From contig NZ_QRGC01000002.1 in assembly GCF_003448965.1 (NCBI RefSeq), positions 186,001-250,000 of the forward strand: a DNA stretch of 64,000 nucleotides, written 5' to 3'. Shown one piece after another: positions 37,987 to 47,000 of this stretch. The DNA comes from Oceanicella sp. SM1341 (lineage in GTDB: Bacteria; Pseudomonadota; Alphaproteobacteria; Rhodobacterales; Rhodobacteraceae). Within the stretch, counting starts at the first letter, position 1; every line of letters starts with the position of its first letter. The notes under the pieces were generated by a model. The model was not told where the DNA came from and made no database searches. It saw only the letters and a program-made list of their open reading frames with translations. A program made the translations under genes and the position numbers.

Positions 37987-38514
37987 CTATGGGTCGGCGG
38001 CGTCGGAAAGTCTCGCGTAATCCTCCGCCGTCAGTCCGGGAAGCGACGTCACGAACGCCGTCAGCGCGACGATTTCCCCCGGGGCATGGGTCGGACCGAA
38101 CGCCGGCATGCCGCTCATCCCGATCCCGTTGGTGATGATCCACCGGATCTCCGCGGGGCTCCACCCGCCGGCCGCCTCGGTCAGTTGCGGCGGCTCGGGG
38201 CGCATGCCGCGTGACCAGTCCGCCGGATCGCCCCCCGGGGTGCCGTGGCAATGCGCGCAGCTGTGCGCGTAGTGCTGCGCCCCTTCCGCGACGAGATCCT
38301 CCGGGAAGCTCTCCGGAAGCCCGGCGCCATCGGCGCGGCTCGCGACCGAGCGGTGCATCGTCGTGTCGAGCGTCCAGCGGACCGCATCGGCGTGCCGGTC
38401 CGAGGCAGCGACATTGTAGGCGCCGCTGTAGGCCACGGTAAGCCAGCCGGCGACAGCGAGAAGGATCGTTCCGATGATCCCCAGCGCGAGGCCGGCTCCG
38501 AATGTCTTCGTCAT
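37987..38514 (-). CDS. Membrane-anchored cytochrome c
   Basis: A 175-residue protein with an N-terminal membrane anchor (LALGIIGTILLAVAGWLTVA). The haem site CAHCH is in HYAHSCAHCHGTPGG, and a Met ligand follows in GIGMSGMPAFGPTH. The protein ends in a typical class I helix (GEIVALTAFVTSLP). Ribosome binding site GAGAGAGGG is close to the ATG at 38514. It is probably the first gene of a two-gene unit with the DUF305 protein and works as a periplasmic electron carrier. Confidence 0.87.
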   Translation of the reverse strand: MTKTFGAGLALGIIGTILLAVAGWLTVAYSGAYNVAASDRHADAVRWTLDTTMHRSVASRADGAGLPESFPEDLVAEGAQHYAHSCAHCHGTPGGDPADWSRGMRPEPPQLTEAAGGWSPAEIRWIITNGIGMSGMPAFGPTHAPGEIVALTAFVTSLPGLTAEDYARLSDAADP

Positions 38515-38951
38515 GCATCCCTCTCTCTTCCGCCCGTCGGCACTGGCTGACGTCCGGACGCGCCTTCGGGAGGGCGCCCTCGTCTTCGGGGGTGTCTCTG
38601 GCGAACAATCAATTGCGCTGAGGGTTCCCCGAAACCTCGGGAAGCGGCCGGGGGGCGGTGACGGATGGGGCCCGGGGCCGCTCGGCGTGCGGCGGGCGCG
38701 AGTTCCTGCACGGCGATCCGCGCCGCCCCGGGCGGGCGCATCGCCGCTCTCGGTGCGCAACGCGGCATCGCCCCCTCCGCCGGCCGCACCCCCGGGGAGC
38801 CTGCCCGGCACCGGCTCGCCTGCCTCGTGCCGATCGGGCCTTCGCGAGACCGGGCCCGGGGCGCTGGCCGGGGCCGATACTCGACATCGGGCTCCCGGTC
38901 CCCCCGGGGGGCAGGCCGGCGACCGGGACCGGCGGCCTGCCCTCGCCGGTC
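38515..38951. other. Gene-free stretch between sulfatase and cytochrome c genes
   Basis: These 437 very GC-rich bases contain no convincing gene. An inverted repeat GGCAGGCC (38910-38917) / GGCCTGCC (38934-38941), with a further inner dyad, lies 10 bases after the sulfatase stop and is its probable terminator. The part next to 38514 must hold the promoter of the cytochrome c/DUF305 pair. Confidence 0.5.
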
Positions 38952-41345
38952 TCAGGGCCGGAGATCGACCACCACCTCCTCGAGCCGGCCCTCGAAGGTC
39001 AGCGGCGTCCGGTAGTCGTAGGTGACCGGCGTTCCGGTGTCGGAGCCGATGTCCTGGTTCTCGGAAAGCGAGTACTTGAACGGGGTCGTGCGCCCGATCT
39101 CGCCCCTGCCGACCTCCTGGCCATCCACGGAGAGGGTCAGCGTGCCGCCCCCGCCCATCTCCTCGCCGCCCGCATAGGCGAAGGTCATCGCCACCTCATG
39201 GGTGCCGGCTGCCAGCGGGGCCCCGGCCTCGACCGTGTAGAGCTCGACGTCGATGAAGTTGTGCGCGGCCTTCAGCAGCCCGTCCCTGAGGTAGAAGGCC
39301 CAGCCGCCGGTGTTGCCGCCCTGGGTGAAGATCATCCCGTTCGCCCCCTCGCCGATGTCGAGCCTCGCGCTGACGGAGAAGGACTTGTTCTTGAGATCGG
39401 GGGCCGAGGATTCCGGCAGGCCGGCCAGCGGCCCGGCATAGGTGAAGCTGGTGCGGTCTCCGGCGAGGTTCGGCTTGCCGGTGAATTCGGCGCTGAAGCG
39501 CTCGGCCCCGCGCCAGTCCAGCGGCAGGGCCTTGTTGGCGGCCGCCTGTGCCCACCACAGCGCCTTGAGCTGCTCGAGCTTCCCGGGGTTCTCCCCGGCC
39601 AGGTCCCTGGCCTGGGAAAAGTCCTCCTCGAGGTTGTAGAGCTCCCATTTCGCGGTGAACGGGTCCCACTCGCCGCGCTCGGGCTGCCAGGGCTCGAAGG
39701 AGAGCGAGGCGGCCCACCATCCGCCCTGGTACATGCCGCGATTGGCGAACATCTCGAAATACTGGCTGGTGCGGACCTCGGGCGCTTCCGGGTCGGCGAG
39801 GGTCGGGAGGAAGCTTCTGCCCTGGATCGGCACCTGCGTCGTGCCGTTGACCGAGCGCGGCTGCGCGATGCCCGCCGCGTCGAGGATCGTCGGCGCGATG
39901 TCGATCACGTGCAGGAACTGGGTGCGCGTCTCGCCGCCCGGGCCCTGTTTCGCCGGCCAGCGCACCACCATCGGGTTGCGCACGCCGCCCAGGTGGCTCG
40001 CCACCTGCTTGGTCCACTGGAAGGGCGTGTCCATCGCCCAGGCCCAGCCGGCGGGGAAGTGATTGAAATGCATCTCCGTCCCGATCTCGTCGATCCGGTC
40101 GATCATCTCCCCGGTCTTCATCAGATAGGCGTTGAAGAACGCGTTCTCGTTGAGCGTGCCGTCGAAGCCGCCCTCGGCAGAGGCGCCGTTGTCGCCGACG
40201 ATGTAGATGATCAGCGTGTTGTCCGCGTCGGGCAGGCTCCCGACATAGTCGAGCACGCGGCCGACCTCGTGGTCCACCTGTTCGCCGAAGGCGGCGAACA
40301 CCTCCATCATCCGCTCGTAGAGGCGCTTCTGGTCAGCGTCGAGGCTGTCCCAGGCGGGCAGGCTCGCGGGGCGGGGCGTCAGCTCGGTATCCGCGGGGAT
40401 GATCCCCTGCGCCTTCTGCCGCTCGAAGGTCTGCTCGCGGTAGGCGTCCCAGCCCATGGCGAACTTGCCGGCGTATTTCTCGATCAGCTCCCTCGGCGCC
40501 TGGTGAGGCGCGTGGGTGGCCGCCGGGGCGAGATAGGCAAACCAGGGTTTCGCCGGCTGGATCGCCTCGAGCGTCTTCAGCCAGTCGATCGTGCGGTCCG
40601 CCAGGTCGACGCTGAGGTAGTAGTCCGCTGCCGTCGGCGTGCCGATCGGGGTCTGGTTCTCGAAGAGGTAGGGCCGAAGCTGGTTCGTGTCGCCGGCCAT
40701 GAAGCCGTAGAAGTAGTCGAAGCCCAGCCCGTTCGGCCAGTGATCGAAGGGGCCCGCGGCGGAGGTCTCGTAGATCGGCGTGTTGTGGTTCTTGCCGATC
40801 CAGGCGGTGGCATAGCCGTTCTGGCGCAGGATCTCCGAGACGGTGGCAGTATCCTTCGGGATGACGCCCGTGTAGCCGTCGTAGCCGGTGGCGAGCTCGG
40901 TGATCACGCCGGTGCCCGCGACATTGTGGTTGCGCCCGGTCAGGAGCGCGGCCCGGGTCGGCGAGCAGAGCGCGGTGGTGTGAAAGCGCGTGAAGGTCAG
41001 CCCCTCGGCGGCCAGCGCATCCATCGCGGGCGAGGGCACGCCGCCGCCCGTCACGCCGAACTGGCCGAAGCCGACGTCGTCCAGCAGCACCAGCAGCACG
41101 TTCGGCGCGCCCTCCGGCGCCCTGACCGGCTGGGGGAACTGCGCGGGATCGGCATCCTGGAAGGTCGTGCCCACATCGCCGCCGAACTTCTTCTCCGCAT
41201 AGGGGAGGACGGCCTGTCCGCCCCGCGCCGGGCTCTGCGGCGCCTCCTGCGCCAGAACGCCGACCCGGCCGCCCGTTGCGCTCGCCAATACCACGGATGC
41301 CATGAAAGCCGCCGCGCACAGCCGCCTCTGTTGCCGTCCAGTCAT
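38952..41345 (-). CDS. Arylsulfatase-type sulfatase
   Basis: A 797-residue exported enzyme (signal peptide within MTGRQQRRLCAAAFMASVVL). The metal-binding start is NVLLVLLDDVGFGQFG. The sulfatase signature with the Cys converted to formylglycine is ALCSPTRAALLTGRNHN (Cys at about residue 128), and IGKNHNTP and THAPHQAP supply further active-site residues. The C-terminal ~170 residues form a beta-sandwich-like domain. It hydrolyses sulfate esters in the periplasm. A formylglycine-generating enzyme is required but is not in this window. GAGGAG precedes the ATG. Confidence 0.93.
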   Translation of the reverse strand: MTGRQQRRLCAAAFMASVVLASATGGRVGVLAQEAPQSPARGGQAVLPYAEKKFGGDVGTTFQDADPAQFPQPVRAPEGAPNVLLVLLDDVGFGQFGVTGGGVPSPAMDALAAEGLTFTRFHTTALCSPTRAALLTGRNHNVAGTGVITELATGYDGYTGVIPKDTATVSEILRQNGYATAWIGKNHNTPIYETSAAGPFDHWPNGLGFDYFYGFMAGDTNQLRPYLFENQTPIGTPTAADYYLSVDLADRTIDWLKTLEAIQPAKPWFAYLAPAATHAPHQAPRELIEKYAGKFAMGWDAYREQTFERQKAQGIIPADTELTPRPASLPAWDSLDADQKRLYERMMEVFAAFGEQVDHEVGRVLDYVGSLPDADNTLIIYIVGDNGASAEGGFDGTLNENAFFNAYLMKTGEMIDRIDEIGTEMHFNHFPAGWAWAMDTPFQWTKQVASHLGGVRNPMVVRWPAKQGPGGETRTQFLHVIDIAPTILDAAGIAQPRSVNGTTQVPIQGRSFLPTLADPEAPEVRTSQYFEMFANRGMYQGGWWAASLSFEPWQPERGEWDPFTAKWELYNLEEDFSQARDLAGENPGKLEQLKALWWAQAAANKALPLDWRGAERFSAEFTGKPNLAGDRTSFTYAGPLAGLPESSAPDLKNKSFSVSARLDIGEGANGMIFTQGGNTGGWAFYLRDGLLKAAHNFIDVELYTVEAGAPLAAGTHEVAMTFAYAGGEEMGGGGTLTLSVDGQEVGRGEIGRTTPFKYSLSENQDIGSDTGTPVTYDYRTPLTFEGRLEEVVVDLRP

Positions 41346-42123
41346 GGGGTCAACTCCTCGTCTCGGACCCAGCCAAACCGGCCGCGGAGCCGGTTCTCGT
41401 CAGCGGAGCAGGGGTCCCGACACGGGAGCCCTGGTCTCCCTCGGGCTGCAGTGGCGAAAGCGCCGGGCTCGGGAGAGGCGGCCCGGACGAGGCTCCGATG
41501 GCGCATTGCGAGCTGCCGGGCCAGATACTCCGCCCCTGCATGCGCGCCGGATTCGGCTGGTCAGCCTCGGCACGGACATCCGCGGAAAGGATCATGCAAC
41601 CGGGATTTTCAGTCAATTTATATATTGGGCGGAAATTCTGAATCCGATACTTGCCATTGAGCGGTTTCAGCGCGTTTGGTTCTAGCCTTTATTTCCTTTC
41701 TTCGTGAATTATTCAAACATAAAGGTTCAAGCGTATCGAGATGAAATTCGATGATCAACTTTCGAATTTCTGACTAATATCGAATAAATTCAGAATGTTA
41801 TGCCTCGGCAGGGCGCGGATGTCAGCGATGGCCGTCCCGTCCGCCACCCGTCTCCTGTCCGGGAAGCTGCCGATGCCGCCGGCCGGACGCCGGGCCTTCG
41901 CATGATCGGCAGCCGTAGCCGGATTGCGGGAAACGGCAGGCGGCGATCCCTTGCGGGGCCGGAGATCGAGAGCGATGCGGCGTCGGAGGAGCGGCGCTCC
42001 CCTGGCCGGGGGGCGTCGCGCGCAGACCAGGCTCACCCGGTCCGCGGGGGGAGGCCCGCGGCGCGGGCTTCCAGGGGTGCGGGCGGCGGGGCCCCGGGGG
42101 CCGCCGCCCGCGGAGGACGCGCC
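41346..42123. other. Gene-free stretch with an AT-rich block upstream of the sulfatase
   Basis: These 778 bases hold no convincing gene. Positions ~41600-41800 are strikingly AT-rich for this genome and contain TATATA and TTTAT tracts, consistent with the sulfatase promoter. Two near-identical 11-mers, AAATTCTGAAT (41633) and AAATTCAGAAT (41786), each centred on ATTC-N-GAAT, flank the block. Confidence 0.5.
42081..42109 (-). terminator. GC hairpin after the FKBP gene
   Basis: Perfect 9-bp arms GGGCGGCGG and CCGCCGCCC around an 11-base GC loop, 14 bases after the FKBP stop. No U tract. Confidence 0.45.
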
Positions 42124-42552
42124 TCAGGCGATGGCGACGAGTTCCACGTCGAAGATCAGCGCCTTGCCGGCTAGCGGGTGGTTGGCATCGAGAACCACCT
42201 CGGTGTCGGTCACGTCGGCGATGGTCACGTTCAGGGTCTGGCCGTCCTGGGTCTGCACCTGCAGCTGGGTGCCCGGGTCGGTGGGGATATGCCCCGGCAG
42301 GCGGGCGCGCTCGACAGCCTGCATCCGCTCCGGCTGGTGCTCGCCGTAGGCGTCGGCGGCCTCGACGCGCACGGTGCGCTTCTCGCCCACTTCCATGCCG
42401 GTGAGGCCGGCTTCCAGCCCGGGAATGATCTGCCCCGAGCCGAGCTCGAAGGACAGCGGGTCACGGCCCTCGGAACTGTCGAAAACCGATCCGTCGTCCA
42501 GCGAGCCTTTGTAGTGAAGATGCAGGGTATCGCCCGGCTTTGCTTGGGTCAT
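42124..42552 (-). CDS. FKBP-type peptidyl-prolyl cis-trans isomerase (SlyD-like)
   Basis: A 142-residue protein. The FKBP core is present: GDTLHLHYKGSLDDGSVFDS, PLSFELGSGQIIPGLEAGLT, then the inserted-in-flap region and the closing strand DANHPLAGKALIFDVELVAI. This order, with the insert in the flap, is that of SlyD rather than of simple FKBPs. The His-rich metal-binding tail of E. coli SlyD is absent. It acts as a cytoplasmic folding helper. The ATG at 42552 has AAAGGA upstream. It appears monocistronic. Confidence 0.92.
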   Translation of the reverse strand: MTQAKPGDTLHLHYKGSLDDGSVFDSSEGRDPLSFELGSGQIIPGLEAGLTGMEVGEKRTVRVEAADAYGEHQPERMQAVERARLPGHIPTDPGTQLQVQTQDGQTLNVTIADVTDTEVVLDANHPLAGKALIFDVELVAIA

Positions 42553-43385
42553 CGTGCGTGTCCTTTCGGGTGATTGTGAATTTTCGAGGCCGCGTGCTGC
42601 GCGGGTTGCTCGGTCGTTCAGCAGCCAAGCTGGCCACTCGGAGCCGGAATGTAAACCTTTCGCGGGCAATTCATTCGTGCCGGCGCGGCCCGGCACTGTG
42701 CCATATGCCCGGAATTCGGGGAGAAATCGGCACGGCAGCAGGCCGTCGGAGGGGCGGAATTCTTTCGCGCGCCGCGGTCAGTTCTGTGTCGCGGTGCAAA
42801 TATTCATCGAATCCGGGCGCCATAATCGCCTGTCATTCTCAAGAATCGGGGAAGTTTTCGGCCTTCCTGTGTCCGGGTGTTCAAGAGTTCGCCGCTCGTG
42901 CCGGCCGGGCCCTCCGGGGGGTGCCGATCCCGGGGCCGGAGGGAGACGCCCAGGGGCCCGACGAGGCCGGGCGGCCGGGCGCGGTCCCCGGCGCCCGTCG
43001 CGGCCGGATTGCCCGCGGTGAGCGCCGCCGGGAGAGGGCCTTCGCGGCCCGGGGCGGGTGAGTCGCGCAAGGGGCGGCCGGCCCCGCCATCGGTCGGCGT
43101 TCCACCTCCCGACACACAGCTTCCCGGCGCGCGAGGCTAGCCCGGCGGGTCCGCACGGCGCAGTCTCGGCGGCGGGCAGGGCCGGTTCCGGTGCCTGCCT
43201 GCCCTGCGGGCCAGTGCCGCGAATCGCGCCAGCAGGAGGATGCCTCGATGGGTTCTCCGGAGCGTCCGGACACGCCTCCGCCCCGGCCAGCGCACGCCGG
43301 CACCATCCGCCCCCGCAGCGGCGCCCGGACAGGACCTCACCGGCCCGGGCGGCCTGTTTCCCCTCCCGAAGCAAAGGAATGCCAA
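42553..43385. other. Gene-free stretch before the isochorismatase-family gene
   Basis: These 833 bases carry only Arg/Gly/Pro-rich chance frames. Positions ~42560-42860 are lower in GC and probably include promoters of the divergent FKBP gene. An AGGAGG followed by an ATG (43248) opens a frame that runs into the hydrolase gene and may be an alternative start. Confidence 0.45.
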
Positions 43386-44030
43386 GTGGCAAGCGAAAAG
43401 ATCCGCAATCCCCAGACCGACCAGCTGCTCACGCCGCAGAACGCGGCCTTCATCGTCATCGACTACCAGCCGATCCAGGTGTCCTCCATCCGCTCCATGC
43501 CGCGCGACGAGCTGGTGTTCAACATCGTCAGCACCGCCCGGGCGGCGGTGAACTTCGGCCTGCCCATCGTGCACTCGACGGTGAACGTCGAGACCGGCCG
43601 CAACAAGCCGCCGATCGCCGAGCTGCAGCAGGTGCTGGGCCATCTGCCCACCTGGGACCGCACCTCGATCAACAGCTGGGAAGACACCGGCTTCCGCCAG
43701 GCGGTGCGCGAGGCCGAGCGGCCCAAGCTCATCATGACCGCGCTCTGGACCGAGGCCTGCCTCACCTTCCCGGCGCTCGATGCCATCCGCGAGGGCTACG
43801 AGGTCTACGTGCCGGTCGATGCCGTGGGCGGCACGTCGCTCGCGGCGCACGAGGCCGCGCTGCGGCGCATCGAGCAGGCGGGGGCCAGGCTCATCAGCCG
43901 CGTGCAGATGTATTGCGAGCTGCAGCGCGACTGGGCACGCGAGGAGACCGTGCCGGGCTTCATGGAAGTCTTCCAGAACCACGACGGCTTCAACGTCGAG
44001 GCCGCCGCGGCGGAGGCAGAGACCGCGTGA
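43386..44030 (+). CDS. Isochorismatase-family hydrolase (YcaC-like)
   Basis: A 214-residue cysteine hydrolase. The catalytic Asp lies in AAFIVIDYQPIQVSS, and the nucleophile Cys lies in ALWTEACLTFPALDA, as in the YcaC branch. VDAVGGTSLAAHEAALRRIE completes the fold. The substrate is unknown. The start is taken as GTG at 43386, with AAAGGA 7 bases upstream, because homologues begin at SEKIRNPQTDQLLTPQN. An ATG at 43248 with a perfect AGGAGG would add 46 Pro/Arg-rich residues. It is convergent with the giant gene. Confidence 0.88.
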   Translation: MASEKIRNPQTDQLLTPQNAAFIVIDYQPIQVSSIRSMPRDELVFNIVSTARAAVNFGLPIVHSTVNVETGRNKPPIAELQQVLGHLPTWDRTSINSWEDTGFRQAVREAERPKLIMTALWTEACLTFPALDAIREGYEVYVPVDAVGGTSLAAHEAALRRIEQAGARLISRVQMYCELQRDWAREETVPGFMEVFQNHDGFNVEAAAAEAETA

Positions 44031-44036
44031 GACCGC

Positions 44037-44061
44037 GCGGCCCCGGTTCGCCCGGGGCCGC
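44037..44061. terminator. Bidirectional terminator hairpin between hydrolase and giant gene
   Basis: A perfect 10-bp stem, GCGGCCCCGG / CCGGGGCCGC, with a TTCGC loop, placed between two convergent stops (44030 and 44082). It would work on either strand, although neither side has a T tract. Confidence 0.55.
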
Positions 44062-44081
44062 CACCTCCCGCGCCGCGCGGC

Positions 44082-47000
44082 CTAGCCGGGCGGCGCGTGG
44101 AGCGAGCGGATGCGCAGCAGCGGCGGCTGCTTGTCCACCGAGGCGGAGGAGGCCGCGAAGATCTCGAGGTCGAGGCTGAAGCGCGGCTCGCCCAGGCTGT
44201 CGGGGTTGAGCTTCATCTCCGCCGCCCGCGCCGACATCGCCGCCGCCACGGTGCGCACGATCTCCGGCTCGCTCGCCTGCCGGATGGTGACGGCAGTGGG
44301 CAGCAGCAGGTTCAGCGGCAGGCTCACCCGGGGCAGGCCGATGGTGGCGTTCGTGACCCGGTAGCTGTAGGCCCCGGCGAGCCGCAGGAACACCGGGTCC
44401 TCGCCCGCGCGCCGGGTGAGGCCGATGAAGAAGCGCGACAGCCCGGCCTCGAAGCGCGAGCCGCCTTCTTCCGTCTCCGGGTCGAGCGCCGCATCGAGAT
44501 CGTAGCTGTCGTAGACCAGGTTCGGCGTGTAGGGCGCGGGAAAGCCGGTCTCCGGCGTGGTGAAGACGAAGGCCGGCGCCGCCGAGAGCCCCTCCGCCAG
44601 CACCCGGTTGCGGGTGATGCGCACCGTCGGCCGGGCGTCCTGCACCCGGAACAGGCCGAGGTCGCGGAAGGCGAGCTGCTTCTCGCGCACGCGGCGCACC
44701 TGCTCGGGGGTGGCGAAGCTGCCGTCGGCGCGCCTGTAGCGCCAGGCGGCCGCGGCGCCGGCGATGCTCTCGCCGCTCCAGGGCTCCGCGGTCCAGCGCC
44801 CGGGGTTGAGCAGCACCTCGGGGGTGAACGCCTCCGGCTTCGGGCCGGTGGCGCCGGTGACCGAGAGGTTGGTGACCGCGACGACCCCGGCATTGCCCTC
44901 GGCGCGCAGCTCGATGTCGAACTCGGCGGTGATCTGGCGCTCCGGCGCGTCGCGCAGCCCGAGCCCGGCCGCCGGCTTCGCCCAGTCGGCATAGGCGGTC
45001 GCCACGTCTTCGAGCAGCGTGTTGAACCGGTCCAGCGCCGCGTGCAGGCGGGTGACATCGCTGTCGGTGCTGCGGGCGAGCGGGCCCACGGCGCGCGCCG
45101 CGGCGGTGATCTCGGCCACCAGCGCCCGGGAGCCGAGCGCGAAGGCGCCGAGGGCGGCGAAGAGCGCGTCCTCCCCCGGCACGGCGAGCGCCCGCGACAC
45201 CAGGTCCGGGTCGTTGAACAGCACCCGGCAATGCGGCGAGTCCTGCATCGGCGGCTCCGCGTCGAAGCTGAACAGGTAGTCCCAGTCGGCCAGCGCCTCC
45301 GGCGGGTCGCCGGGCGCCCACTTGCCGCGGCCGCCCTGGTCGACCATGCGCGGCGGGCTGGGCAGGGTGCGCAGCACGTTGGGGAAGGTGACCGGCCCGG
45401 CGGTGAGCCGGGTCGCCGCGGGCGGCAGCAGGAAGGTGAGGAAGGTGCTCTGGGTGTAGCCGGGCAGGTCCGGCACCTCGCGGAAGTCGGTGTCGACGCC
45501 GGTGACGTTGAAGGCGAGCTGCAGCGGCACGGCGCCGCGCGCCGCGGGGTTGCCGCTCGATACGGTGAGCGCGAGCCGGGAGCGCGGGCCGGGGCCGGAG
45601 GGCGTGTCCATCCGCGTGAGGCCGAAGCCGCCGCCCGCCACCGAGAGCGCGGCCGCGTCCGGCGCGCCGCCGGTGATGCCGGCGCTGCCGCGCACCTCGG
45701 GCGGGGCGCTGCCGCCGCCCCCGCCCCGGTCTGCCGCGTCGGCCACGTCGTAGACCGCGACGGAGCTGAGCGCGCTCGCCGCCGAGAGCCGGCCGAGCAT
45801 GCGCGAGAACAGTTCACGGCGTGCCGCCTCGGCATAGGACGCGGGGTCGGAGATGCCGGAATGCGGCTCGACCACCGGGATCAGCGTTTCCGCCGTCGTG
45901 CGGGCCAGGTCGACCTTGAGCGAGAGCAGCCGCTCCGCCTGCGGCGCCGCGCCCTCGCCGCGCGCGGCCGCGAGCTGGTCGGCGATCTCGGCCGGCACGA
46001 TGATCTCCGGCGAGAGCAGGGCGTCGACCGTGTCGTAGACAGTGTTGAGCCATTCGTTCATGTCCGCGGCGGTGACATTGGCCCGGGCCCCGTCGGGACC
46101 GGGCACCGTGCCGCTGCGCAGGTTCCTCGCCACCGGCCTCGGCGCGAAGAACACCGGCCCCCCGGCATAGGTCTCGGTATCGACGAGATCCCAGGTGAGG
46201 CCGCTCTCGGGTTCGCGGCCCGGATCGCCGATCTTGACCACCCAGAGCGGCCGGCGCGCCGTGCCGCCGCCGGAGGTGGGGGCGAGGGCGAGCTTGAAGG
46301 CCCCGTCGTTCACCGCGGCGAAGGCGGCCTCGAAGCTGGCCGCGAAGGCCTTGAGATCCTCGCCGGCGGCGGGGCCGGCCGCGGCGGCCTCCGGCGTCGG
46401 GGGGGAGCGGTCCGGCAGCACCTCGCTCGCGGCCGAGTGGCGCGCCGGGTCGGCGGCCAGCAGCGGGTCGCAGAGCTCGGCGCGCCGGCTCAGGCGCATC
46501 TCCACCGACAGTTCGAACACCGAGGCGGCGCGGATCTCCTTTTCCGCGTAGCGGGTCGAGAGGGTGATGGCCGGTCGCAGGGCGCTGTCCCTGCCGGCGC
46601 GGCGCGCGTCGAGGAACTGGCCGCAGTCGGAGACGAAGCGGCGCAACTCGTCGATCGGGATCTCCTGGCGCCCGGCGTCCTGCACGGTGGCGTTCAGCTC
46701 CAGCCGGATGGCGGATTGCTCGGAGCCGCCGTCGAGCTTGTAGACCTGGAAGAGCTGGAAGATGACCGCGAGGAAGGCGTCGTAGTCGTCCTGGGCCTGG
46801 GTCTGCCAGGCCGGCAGCCCGGCGCGGATCGACTGGTTCTGCGGCGCGTCCGGGGCGCTGGCGGGGAAATAGGCCTCCGTGTTGAGGCGCAGTGCCACCA
46901 TCAGCTCGAACGGGCCCTCCGGGCTGCGGCGCTCGAACCAGTAGGAGGCCTCGACATTCGGCCACTGGTCCGTGCCGATCACCGGGTCGACATAGCCCAC

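Noticed and set aside
38658-41660. A 1000-residue plus-strand frame over the sulfatase
   Set aside because: Antisense shadow of a gene with complete sulfatase motifs.
28680-42000. A second copy of the tRNA-Ser 3' end as right attachment site of the island
   Set aside because: I looked for TTCGAATCCCTTCCTGTCC in the downstream region and found no convincing copy by eye. An alignment tool is needed.
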